A stretch of 10,169 bases of DNA from Pseudomonadota bacterium (GCA_015222985.1 JADFWI010000248.1:1-10169); one strand, 5' to 3'. Shown: positions 1-6,316, counted from the stretch's first letter. The notes: generated by a model not told the origin, from the letters alone. Program-made: numbers and translations.

Positions 1-194
1 GGGCCGGAAACATCTCGAATAATCAAGCCCGTTCCAAGCCGCTGGTTCATGGCGGTCAACACTCTGACATCTCCAAGGACAAGAGGTCGGCAAGTATCGT
101 ACAGGGATCTTTGGGAGAGCGCTTTCAATATGACTTCAGGCCCGACCCCGACCGGATCTCCCATGGTGACGCCTATGATTGGGCGGTTGCTCAT
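1..194 (-). CDS. pdxA: 4-hydroxythreonine-4-phosphate dehydrogenase, N-terminal part (cut by window edge)
   Basis: PdxA oxidises 4-phosphohydroxy-L-threonine with NAD(P), in the cytoplasm, in the DXP-dependent pathway of pyridoxal 5'-phosphate synthesis. Only the first 64 codons are visible; the gene runs leftward out of the window. The translation begins MSNRPIIGVTMGDPVGVGPE, which matches the family opening P-I-I-G-I-T-M-G-D-P-A-G-I-G-P-E with conservative A-to-V and I-to-V changes, and continues VILKAL, as expected for the first helix. The start ATG (complement of 192-194) is the only good one; an AAGGA lies about 12 bases upstream, slightly far. The gene diverges from the dnaA-like gene across a 640-base gap. 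Metal and substrate residues lie outside the window, so completeness cannot be judged. I see no other family that fits. Confidence 0.9.
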   Translation of the reverse strand, partial: MSNRPIIGVTMGDPVGVGPEVILKALSQRSLYDTCRPLVLGDVRVLTAMNQRLGTGLIIRDVSG

Positions 195-209
195 GATGGC
201 TGAATGTCC

Positions 210-219
210 TTATCTCACA
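210..219 (+). repeat. TTATCTC motif, copy 1 (TTATCTCACA)
   Basis: This copy sits in the pdxA leader, 16-25 bases upstream of its start codon. TTATCTCACA equals the canonical DnaA box TTATCCACA with one inserted T. It shares TTATCTC with 284-290 (+) and 824-830 (-). A binding function is inference. Confidence 0.35.
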
Positions 220-254
220 AGTTCTCCTACAGGTTTGGCGCCGGAAAGTCAAAC

Positions 255-285
255 AACTGACTGCCTCGTTGCCGTCAGTTTTTTT
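255..285 (+). terminator. Intrinsic terminator-like hairpin with T-run, rightward
   Basis: Perfect 7-bp arms AACTGAC (255-261) and GTCAGTT (274-280) enclose a 12-base loop, and the run of T continues to 285 (seven T from 279). Read rightward this is a classic hairpin plus U-tract, although the stem is short and only partly GC. No gene ends just upstream; a rightward transcript here would be antisense to the start of pdxA. On the other strand the same sequence is a stem in the pdxA leader, preceded by A7. It could therefore be a leader hairpin rather than a terminator. Confidence 0.4.
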
Positions 286-290
286 ATCTC
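284..290 (+). repeat. TTATCTC motif, copy 2
   Basis: Second exact copy of TTATCTC, immediately after the T-run of the 255-285 hairpin and just left of the AT-rich tract at about 321-372. The following bases (TGG) differ from the CA-type ends of the other copies, so this is the weakest of the three. Confidence 0.3.
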
Positions 291-646
291 TGGAAAAACA
301 AAGCATTAAGGCCTGATGCAAGGTTTTTTGCGCGTTTTTTAGAAAATAGAAGAAAATCGTAGAATATTGGAGCTTCTGAGATCGCGAAGGTTTTCAAGAT
401 CTGTCATAAAATCCGCAAGGGCTCTAAATTACTCGGACATCACGGGTCTCTCTGGAGGGGGCAAATAATAGAGCTTTTGGAGCAACGACAAATCAACAGC
501 CTGTAATATGAGCTAGTTATAAGATGTTGAAAACTATTTCACGAACGGGTCAGGACCTGCTTCTTTTCGGTTTGACAATGAACGGTCCATATCCTACAAG
601 GCAGGCACCCTTTAAGAAAGCAGGACTGCGCTTTTCAGATTTCTCA

Positions 647-673
647 GCAAAATCCGATATTTTGCCGTTTTTT
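647..673 (+). repeat. AT-rich inverted repeat followed by six T
   Basis: GCAAAAT (647-653) and ATTTTGC (659-665) are perfect 7-bp arms around a 5-base loop CCGAT. CG and six T (668-673) follow. The stem is AT-rich, so it would be a weak terminator at best. It lies about 70 bases after the promoter-like pair TTGACA (572-577) and TACAAG (595-600); the two could delimit a short transcript, but nothing else supports that. Confidence 0.25.
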
Positions 674-818
674 GGAGGAAATTGTAAACCCGAAAGATAT
701 TTGGCCCATGGAATTCGCACGGAATGAGCCATGACCGTGTGGCAATCCAAGTGGGCGCCATGGCGATTTGACAGCCCTTTTTTTGATCAAGTCAACGAAT
801 GTTATACATCGCTATGAG

Positions 819-831
819 GTTATGAGATAAC
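819..831. promoter_or_regulatory. Perfect dyad containing TTATCTC, next to the dnaA-like start codon
   Basis: GTTAT (819-823) GAG (824-826) ATAAC (827-831) is a perfect 5-bp dyad ending 3 bases before the ATG at 835. Its - strand reads GTTATCTCATAAC, the third TTATCTC copy in this intergenic region. A short direct repeat TATGAG (813-818 and 821-826) overlaps it, and an extended -10-like TGTTATACA lies at 800-808. A protein bound here would cover the likely transcription start and ribosome binding area of the gene, as expected for autoregulation. DnaA proteins commonly repress their own gene; applying that here is inference. Confidence 0.35.
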
Positions 832-834
832 GCC

Positions 835-2175
835 ATGCTAGATGCCTGGAATCAAGCCAAAAACAGCATTCACCAGAAGATGCCGGACCACAACTTCAGG
901 CTTTGGATCAAACCGCTGGAGTATGTCGCACGGCAAGACAGAGAAATCATTCTGGCTTGTCCCACCGGTTTTTTCAAGAAGTGGGTTACCCGTCACTATC
1001 TCGGTCTGATTGAAGCAGAACTGGAACGCCTATGTGGAAAAACTTTTCGGATTAGACTTGAGCTCTCCAGCGGGCACAATGGCAATGCGTGCGATACGCC
1101 CGAGGAAGAACAACTCGTTCTTCCCCATGTTGAGAATCGACAGCGCATGCTGTCTCCCTTTCATCTGGACTTCACATTCGACCAGTTCGTTGTGGGGATG
1201 TGTAATGATTTTGCCTATAATGCAGCTCTATCGTTAGCCTGTGCAGAAAATGACCACCACAATCCGGTCTTTTTGTTGTCAAAAACAGGCATGGGCAAGA
1301 GCCATCTTTCCCAGGCCGTGGGAAACCACATATTGAAAAAGAACTCGGCCATCCGCGTTTGCTATATCACTGCAGAAGAATTCACCAATGCCATGATTCA
1401 TGCTCTTCGCCATGATAGTATCGAAAAGTTCAAGGATAAGTATCGGAGGCAGTGTGATGTCCTGCTCTTGGAAGATGTGCAGTTCTTGAGTGGCAAGACA
1501 AAAACACAAGCTGAGCTGGCCTACACATTGGATGCCCTGTTCGATGCCAAGAAAAAACTCATTTTTACAAGCAACTATCTTCCGCGCGACATCCCCAAAA
1601 TGGATGAAAAGCTTACGTCGCGGCTCTCAGCAGGTATAATTTCAAACATTGAATCCCCTGACTGTGAGACCCGTGTGCGGATTCTCCGGAAAAAGGCTTT
1701 TTTGAAACAGATCGATATCCCAGAAGTTGTGATCGAGTATCTGGCAAGCGAACTTACACAAAATGTCAGGCAACTTGAAAGCGGTCTCATCGGCGTTGCG
1801 GCCAAGGCTTCTTTGCTGAATCTGCCCATAGATACCAAACTGGCCGGAAGTGTTGTTGAAAATGTTGTGCGCCGCTCGCAGGAAATCACAATAGAGCGTA
1901 TACAGAAACTCGTTTGCAAGTATTACGAGCTTTCCATCAAGGAACTTATATCCAGGTCACGCAAACGAAACATTTTGCAGCCCAGACAGATCGCCATGTA
2001 TCTGGCCAGGCGTTATACAGGCCAGTCTCTCCAGGCCATTGGCCGGAGCTTCAACCGCTACCACGCCACTACCCTTCATGCCATAGGAACCGTGGAGAGG
2101 TTCATTAGGGAAAACGGGCCTGTCCAGAAGCAGGTGGAGTTCCTTTCGAAGAAGGTGGAGTCGGGCAACATTTGA
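835..2175 (+). CDS. dnaA: Divergent DnaA paralogue (chromosomal replication initiator-like AAA+ ATPase)
   Basis: Four-domain DnaA of 446 residues, close to family length. Domain I (1-80) keeps the Trp near the N-terminus, the NFRLWIKPL segment and the Phe equivalent to E. coli F46, but has Asn20 where E. coli has Glu21. Domain II is short (about 81-108). In domain III (109-322) the P-loop reads SKTGMGKSHL (149-158), where canonical DnaA has GGVGLGKTHL. Walker B is LLLEDVQF (ED for DD), sensor 1 TSN (245-247), arginine finger R263 and sensor 2 R312 retained. Domain IV keeps the minor-groove Arg (R376 for R399), but the signature GGRDHTTVLHA is NRYHATTLHA (407-416), one residue shorter with D-to-Y and T-to-A changes. 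No dnaN, recF or gyrB follows, so this is probably a second DnaA. The ribosome binding site is weak (GAGAT, 824-828). The altered residues suggest changed ATP handling and DNA specificity; this is inference. Confidence 0.9.
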   Translation: MLDAWNQAKNSIHQKMPDHNFRLWIKPLEYVARQDREIILACPTGFFKKWVTRHYLGLIEAELERLCGKTFRIRLELSSGHNGNACDTPEEEQLVLPHVENRQRMLSPFHLDFTFDQFVVGMCNDFAYNAALSLACAENDHHNPVFLLSKTGMGKSHLSQAVGNHILKKNSAIRVCYITAEEFTNAMIHALRHDSIEKFKDKYRRQCDVLLLEDVQFLSGKTKTQAELAYTLDALFDAKKKLIFTSNYLPRDIPKMDEKLTSRLSAGIISNIESPDCETRVRILRKKAFLKQIDIPEVVIEYLASELTQNVRQLESGLIGVAAKASLLNLPIDTKLAGSVVENVVRRSQEITIERIQKLVCKYYELSIKELISRSRKRNILQPRQIAMYLARRYTGQSLQAIGRSFNRYHATTLHAIGTVERFIRENGPVQKQVEFLSKKVESGNI

Positions 2176-3560
2176 TTTCGATCATTCCCAAGATTGAGGC
2201 CATCGTTGGCCGAGAGCATGTCACCACCGCAGAAGAAGACCTGCTCTGTTATGCATACGACGCCACCAATCGTCACCACTGTCCGGATGCCGTAGTCTTT
2301 CCGGGAGATACGGATGAGGTCTCGGCCATCATGAGACTGGCCGATGAATCCCGCATTTTTGTTATTCCCCGAGGCGCCGGTACGGGGATGAGCGGAGGCG
2401 CCCTGGCCATTCAAGGCGGATTGGTCATGGTGATGACCCGCTTTAGCCGCATACTGTCCATTGATCCCGATAATCTTGTGGCCGAAGTTGAACCAGGTGT
2501 CATTACTGCCCATTTTCAAGAGACGGTGGAGACGCAAGGGCTTTTTTATCCGCCCGATCCCTCCAGTGCTTCATACAGCACATTGGGGGGAAACGTGGCT
2601 GAGTGCGCCGGGGGACCCCGGGCGGTCAAGTATGGAGTGACACGCGATTACGTCCTCGGCCTCGAAGTAGTCCTTCCCACAGGCAAGGTCATCAGAACGG
2701 GCGTACGTACGGCCAAGGGCGTGGTGGGCTACGATCTGACGAGGCTAATCGTCGGTTCCGAAGGGACATTGGGAGTCATCACCAAGATTGTGCTGCGCTT
2801 GCTTCCCCTGCCTGAGGTGGTTCGCACATCAAGCGCGGTTTTTGGCCGCATCCAGCATGCTGCAAAGACGGTCTCTGAAATCATGCGCTCCGGCATCATA
2901 CCAAGGACGGTGGAGTATATGGATCAATCTGCCATTTCGTGTGTCGAAGAGTATCTGAATATTGGACTCCCTGTGGACGCAGGCGCCATGCTCCTTCTGG
3001 AGGTTGACGGGAGTCCCTCTGCCACGGATATGGCCCTCCGACAACTAGCAGATGTCTGCAAGAAAAACGGCGCCCTTGAGATCAATGTGGCCAAATCCGC
3101 ACAAGAGGCCGCAGAGCTTTGGCAGGCCCGACAGGCCATATCACCCGCCCTTTTCCGCCTTGGCCCGGACAAAATCAATGAAGATATTGTTGTGCCCCGC
3201 AGCCGGATTCCCGACATCGTTCAATGGATAGACGAACTGAGAGAGCGTACGGGACTCACCATGGTGACCTTTGGACATGCAGGCGACGGCAATATCCATT
3301 TCAACATTATCCTGGATAAAGGGGATAAGGAAACGCTTGGGAAAGCCGAGAGGGCCGTGGAAGAGCTTTTCGAACATACCATTGCTCTGGGAGGGACCAT
3401 CTCCGGAGAACACGGCGTGGGGATTACCAAGGCCCCTTACCTCGAGATGGAGATAGGCAGCGAGGAAATTGCCCTGATGAAGCGCATCAAGACCGCATTT
3501 GACCCCAACGGCATACTAAACCCAGGGAAGATATTTCACGAGAGCCCACCTTCCTGTTGA
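2172..3560 (+). CDS. FAD-linked oxidase of the glycolate oxidase GlcD / D-lactate dehydrogenase family
   Basis: A 462-residue flavoprotein of the family that oxidises 2-hydroxy acids such as glycolate or D-lactate and passes electrons to a membrane or Fe-S partner. The FAD_binding_4 domain shows PRGAGTGMSGG (66-76), GGNVAECAGGPRAVKYG (139-155) and LIVGSEGTLG (192-201). The C-terminal FAD-oxidase domain shows FGHAGDGNIHFN (367-378) and SGEHGVGITK (411-420), the usual substrate and flavin-contacting motifs. The chosen start is TTG at 2172, which overlaps the dnaA stop as TTGA; GGTGGAG lies 11 bases upstream (2154-2160) and the N-terminus fits family length, suggesting translational coupling. 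No CCG-domain Fe-S subunit (GlcF type) follows, so its electron acceptor is not encoded next to it. Substrate cannot be told from sequence alone. Confidence 0.9.
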   Translation: MISIIPKIEAIVGREHVTTAEEDLLCYAYDATNRHHCPDAVVFPGDTDEVSAIMRLADESRIFVIPRGAGTGMSGGALAIQGGLVMVMTRFSRILSIDPDNLVAEVEPGVITAHFQETVETQGLFYPPDPSSASYSTLGGNVAECAGGPRAVKYGVTRDYVLGLEVVLPTGKVIRTGVRTAKGVVGYDLTRLIVGSEGTLGVITKIVLRLLPLPEVVRTSSAVFGRIQHAAKTVSEIMRSGIIPRTVEYMDQSAISCVEEYLNIGLPVDAGAMLLLEVDGSPSATDMALRQLADVCKKNGALEINVAKSAQEAAELWQARQAISPALFRLGPDKINEDIVVPRSRIPDIVQWIDELRERTGLTMVTFGHAGDGNIHFNIILDKGDKETLGKAERAVEELFEHTIALGGTISGEHGVGITKAPYLEMEIGSEEIALMKRIKTAFDPNGILNPGKIFHESPPSC

Positions 3561-3588
3561 GTAAACATCCGAGCCCAGAGGACCCAAC

Positions 3589-3634
3589 TTTACATGTGAA
3601 GTAAATTGACTTATGGGCCGATATTTAATACAAA
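3589..3634 (+). promoter_or_regulatory. Candidate promoter with upstream dyad for the radical SAM gene
   Basis: TTGACT (3606-3611) is followed after 17 bases by TACAAA (3629-3634), a fair sigma-70-like pair. Immediately upstream, TTTAC (3589-3593) and GTAAA (3601-3605) form a 5-bp dyad around ATGTGAA, a possible operator. The pair lies in the 126-base gap after the oxidase gene and about 50 bases before the preferred start at 3687. This would allow the radical SAM and phosphatase genes to be transcribed separately from the dnaA-oxidase pair. No terminator is visible after the oxidase. Confidence 0.35.
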
Positions 3635-3686
3635 CTTGACAACGTGTTTTTCCTGCCACCTGGAACCAGGAGATGATTTGGAAGCC

Positions 3687-4628
3687 ATGGCTTCCTTTGT
3701 GCCTGCATACATAGAAGCCCACGATCGAGGGCTCCTGAAGGAAAAGGTCTGCCAGACAAACGAAATCCTAAAGGCCTGTACGCTCTGTCCCCGGGCGTGT
3801 GGGGTGAATCGACTCTCGGGGGAAAAGGGGATCTGCCAGATAGGCGAGCATGCCATTGTGTCGAGCTTTGGCCCCCATTTTGGAGAGGAAAGTCCCCTCG
3901 TGGGGCAACACGGCTCAGGCACGATATTCTTTGCCGGATGCAACCTCCTTTGCATTTTCTGTCAGAATTATGACATCAGCCACGAACGCGAAGGCATGGA
4001 GTTCTCTTCAGACGACCTTGCCAAGGCAATGCTTTCCCTTCAGGACAGGGGTTGTCCTAACATCAACTTTGTCACACCCACTCACGTGGTGCCACAGATC
4101 CTGGCTGGTCTTGACAAAGCGGTTGATGCGGGCCTTCGAATCCCCCTTGTCTATAACAGCGGCGGGTTTGATAGCGCCGACACCCTGGCCATCTTGGAAG
4201 GCGTTTTTGATATCTATATGCCTGACTTCAAGTTCTGGAACCCGGAAGTTGCTAAAGAGCTGTGCGATGCGCCGGATTATCCACAGGTGGCTCGAGAAGC
4301 TCTCAGAGAAATGCACCGCCAGGTGGGCGATTTGATGCTCAACGGACAAGGGATCGCCCAAAGGGGTCTGCTAATCCGCCACCTCGTTCTACCTGAAGGG
4401 CTGGCAGGGACGAGAGGCGTTATGCGGTTTCTGGCAAAGGAGATTTCAATCAACAGTTATGTGAACATCATGCCTCAGTACAGACCGTGCGGTCGCGCAT
4501 CAGAGGTGCCGGCGCTCAGTAGAGGCATCACCGATCAAGAGTTCGAGAAGGCCATTGAGATGGCACAGGAGGAGGGAGTCACCCGGCTGGATGAAAGGAG
4601 GCGGGCGTTTGCGTTGCGGTGGTTCTGA
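3687..4628 (+). CDS. PflX-like radical SAM protein (pyruvate formate-lyase activase homologue)
   Basis: Cytoplasmic radical SAM protein of the PflX type (COG1313, related to pyruvate formate-lyase activating enzymes), whose substrate is not established. From the ATG at 3687 it has 313 residues. The radical SAM triad is C85-x3-C89-x2-C92 in AGCNLLCIFCQNYD. An earlier cysteine group, CTLCPRACGVNR with a later Cys (C31, C34, C38, C50), is characteristic of this subfamily and could bind another metal centre. YNSGGFDS, YMPDFKFW and REMHRQVGDL also match the family. Start: family members begin near PAYIEAHDRG, which favours ATG 3687; TTG 3678 has AGGAG (3668-3672) at better spacing. The frame stays open upstream to TTG 3606, but that TTG is part of a promoter-like -35 and the extra residues are not family-like. 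No pyruvate formate-lyase gene is nearby. Confidence 0.85.
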   Translation: MASFVPAYIEAHDRGLLKEKVCQTNEILKACTLCPRACGVNRLSGEKGICQIGEHAIVSSFGPHFGEESPLVGQHGSGTIFFAGCNLLCIFCQNYDISHEREGMEFSSDDLAKAMLSLQDRGCPNINFVTPTHVVPQILAGLDKAVDAGLRIPLVYNSGGFDSADTLAILEGVFDIYMPDFKFWNPEVAKELCDAPDYPQVAREALREMHRQVGDLMLNGQGIAQRGLLIRHLVLPEGLAGTRGVMRFLAKEISINSYVNIMPQYRPCGRASEVPALSRGITDQEFEKAIEMAQEEGVTRLDERRRAFALRWF

Positions 4629-4645
4629 TAGAATTCGAAGCAGAT

Positions 4646-5281
4646 ATGGATAAAATCTTTGCAGTGGGCGACATACATGGCTGCCTTGACAAGCTGATTT
4701 CGTTAATGGCTATCATCGACATTGACTTGAAAAAGGACACACTGGTCTTCATCGGAGACTATATAGACCGCGGGCCTGATTCAAAGGAGGTCGTTGACTA
4801 TCTCATTGATTTGGGTCAAAGGGAGGATCGCGTGGTCTTCCTGAAGGGAAATCACGAATTGATGTTAGAAGACTACTTAAGCGGGGCTGACAGGCTCACG
4901 TTCCTGTATAATGGCGGGGAGGCCACGCTGAACAGTTATATGAAAAACACCGGCCAGGTTGAAGCAAACCCCATACCAGCACAACATCTTGAATTTTTTG
5001 ACAATCTTCGCCTATACTATGAAACGGAAGATTACATCTTTGTCCATGGGGGTTTGAAAGCGAACATACCCCTTGACGAACAAGACGAACGGGATATGCT
5101 TTGGATACGCGACGAGTTTATCTATACGGACTTTGATTTTGGCAAGCGTGTGATCTTTGGCCACACTCCTTTCCGAGAACCGTTGATTCTGGATAATAAA
5201 ATCGGAATTGATACCGGCGCCGTTTATGGCAATAAGTTGACGTGTGTTGAGTTGCCTGCTGTGAGGTTTTTCAGCGTATGA
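4646..5281 (+). CDS. PPP-family metallophosphatase (bacterial Ser/Thr protein phosphatase-like)
   Basis: A 211-residue calcineurin-like phosphoesterase with the full set of PPP motifs: GDIHG (8-12), GDYIDRG (37-43), GNHE (68-71), HGG (134-136) and GHT (172-174). These bind the two metal ions and the phosphate. Size and motifs match small bacterial PPP enzymes that act on phosphoproteins or on dinucleoside tetraphosphates (ApaH relatives); the sequence does not decide between these. The ATG at 4646 puts the first motif at the usual distance from the N-terminus. A GTG at 4619, overlapping the radical SAM gene by 10 bases, would add nine residues; an AAAGGAGG (4594-4601) is rather far from it. 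The 17-base gap to the radical SAM stop suggests co-transcription. No kinase gene is adjacent. Confidence 0.85.
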   Translation: MDKIFAVGDIHGCLDKLISLMAIIDIDLKKDTLVFIGDYIDRGPDSKEVVDYLIDLGQREDRVVFLKGNHELMLEDYLSGADRLTFLYNGGEATLNSYMKNTGQVEANPIPAQHLEFFDNLRLYYETEDYIFVHGGLKANIPLDEQDERDMLWIRDEFIYTDFDFGKRVIFGHTPFREPLILDNKIGIDTGAVYGNKLTCVELPAVRFFSV

Positions 5282-5336
5282 GTCTTTTTGACCATATTCG
5301 GTATTGGATTACTCTTGTAATACTGGGAACATAAAC

Positions 5337-5774
5337 ATGAAAAGAATTTGTCTCTTTGTTATTTTCTCTATCCTACTAATGGGCGGGGAGGCGAGCGCCA
5401 GACGGCTTGCCGTTTGTGTGGACAAGGCAAACATACGCTCCGGGCCGGGAACCAATCATGAGATCCTGTGGTCTGTCGGCAAGTATTACCCTGTCGATAC
5501 GGTCAAGAAATCCGGCAACTGGTACAAGATCCGAGACTTTGAGGATGACGAGGGTTGGGTTTTTCACTCGCTGCTGAAAAAAATTCCGACCGTTATTGTC
5601 AAAGCTCCTCTGGTCAATGTTCGGGAGGGGCCGGGGACCAAGTCCAGGGTAGTATTTCAGGCTGAAAAGGGGGTCAGCTTCAAGCGCGTTGGGAAAAAAG
5701 GCAACTGGCTAAAGGTCCAGCATGCAGACGGCGAGGTAGCTTGGATACACAAGTCCCTGATCTGGGGATATTGA
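5337..5774 (+). CDS. Secreted protein with two bacterial SH3 domains
   Basis: A 145-residue protein with an apparent Sec signal peptide: MKR, a hydrophobic stretch (residues 4-15), then GGEASA with likely cleavage after ASA (near residue 21). The mature part is almost entirely two bacterial SH3 (SH3_3/SH3_4-type) repeats. Repeat 1 (about 24-80) has ANIRSGPGT, GNWYKIRDF and GWVFHSLL. Repeat 2 (about 86-143) has VNVREGPGT, GNWLKVQHADGEVAWIHKSL. Such domains often bind cell-wall peptides, and the protein probably acts in the periplasm or at the wall. No catalytic domain is attached. The ATG at 5337 is preferred because the signal peptide starts there; GGGA lies 8 bases upstream. An in-frame TTG at 5304 would put polar residues before the signal. 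It follows the phosphatase by 55 bases and converges with purE, with a 20-base gap. Confidence 0.85.
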   Translation: MKRICLFVIFSILLMGGEASARRLAVCVDKANIRSGPGTNHEILWSVGKYYPVDTVKKSGNWYKIRDFEDDEGWVFHSLLKKIPTVIVKAPLVNVREGPGTKSRVVFQAEKGVSFKRVGKKGNWLKVQHADGEVAWIHKSLIWGY

Positions 5775-5794
5775 GAAGATGAGACTTGTACTGA

Positions 5795-6316
5795 TTACAT
5801 ATTCCTCTCTAACGTTTCGGCCTTTTCGGCCACCTGTCTGGCCAGATTTTTCTTGAATTCTTCGAGCTTTGCTTCCATTTCCGGATCACTCGTTGCCAGA
5901 ATCTGGGCGGCCAGTATGGCAGCGTTCTTTGCCCCGGCATCCCCTATAGCCATGGTGGCAACAGGCACACCAGCCGGCATCTGCACCGTGGCCAGAAGAG
6001 CATCCAGCCCTTGCAGTGAGGAGGAATCCAGTGGAACACCGATCACAGGTAATGTTGTCAAGGCCACAATGGATCCGGCAAGGTGGGCTGCAGCCCCCGC
6101 CCCTGCAATGATCACCTTAAGGCCCCTGGCCCGGGCAGACCTGGCATACTCTGCCGTTCTTTCCGGGCTGCGATGGGCAGAAGAGACAGTTGCCTCAAAA
6201 GGTATGTTGAGATCTTCAAGAACTGAAACGGCCTTTTGCATAACGCCCCAGTCTGAATCGCTCCCCATGACAATTCCCACAACAGGAAGTTTGCTCTGAT
6301 CATCTGTTTCTTTCAT
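5795..6316 (-). CDS. purE: 5-(carboxyamino)imidazole ribonucleotide mutase
   Basis: PurE converts N5-CAIR to CAIR (class I) in step 6 of IMP synthesis, in the cytoplasm, as an octamer. The 173-residue product has the phosphate-binding GSDSDW (18-23), SSAHRSPE with the catalytic His (H48, E. coli H45), IAGAGAAAHLAG (70-81) and QMPAGVPVATMAIG (112-125). Two usual residues differ: AHLAG for AHLPG and VATMAIG for VGTLAIG. Both are small changes. The ATG at 6316 has a strong AGGGGG about 6 bases upstream and lies 9 bases after the purD stop, so the two are one operon. No purK is visible in the window, although class I enzymes usually need PurK to make N5-CAIR; it may be elsewhere. No clear terminator is seen in the 20-base gap to the convergent gene. 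Confidence 0.93.
   Translation of the reverse strand: MKETDDQSKLPVVGIVMGSDSDWGVMQKAVSVLEDLNIPFEATVSSAHRSPERTAEYARSARARGLKVIIAGAGAAAHLAGSIVALTTLPVIGVPLDSSSLQGLDALLATVQMPAGVPVATMAIGDAGAKNAAILAAQILATSDPEMEAKLEEFKKNLARQVAEKAETLERNM

Larger units (their letters stand above)
195..834. other. Divergent intergenic region between pdxA and the dnaA-like gene, no convincing gene
   Basis: This 640-base stretch separates two divergent genes. Short open frames exist on both strands (for example 524-727 on + and 550-750 on -), but none resembles a known family, has a good ribosome binding site or shows protein-like composition, so I treat them as non-coding. Contents: a terminator-like hairpin (255-285), an AT-rich tract with T6 and A-rich runs (about 321-372), a consensus TTGACA with TACAAG 17 bases on (572-600), an AT-rich inverted repeat followed by T6 (647-673), a lone TTGACA (768-773), an extended -10-like TGTTATACA (800-808), and three copies of TTATCTC (listed separately). 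No canonical DnaA box was found by eye; the nearest is TTATACATC (802-810). Confidence 0.6.

Noticed and set aside
195..300. A riboswitch in the pdxA leader.
   Set aside because: The leader has one simple stem and the GGCGCC palindrome, but I could not match it to a known riboswitch core.
524..750. Overlapping short open frames on both strands in the dnaA upstream gap.
   Set aside because: Neither has a good ribosome binding site or resembles a known family; both strands being open over the same short stretch is expected by chance.
3606..3686. CxxCH-like haem motif in a 27-residue N-terminal extension of the radical SAM protein.
   Set aside because: The extension is not part of the family, lacks a signal peptide and overlaps a promoter-like sequence; the true start is probably 3678 or 3687.
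4277..4285. Perfect canonical DnaA box TTATCCACA inside the radical SAM gene.
   Set aside because: It is a single copy formed by ordinary codons (GAT TAT CCA CAG) in a conserved coding region, without neighbours of the same motif.
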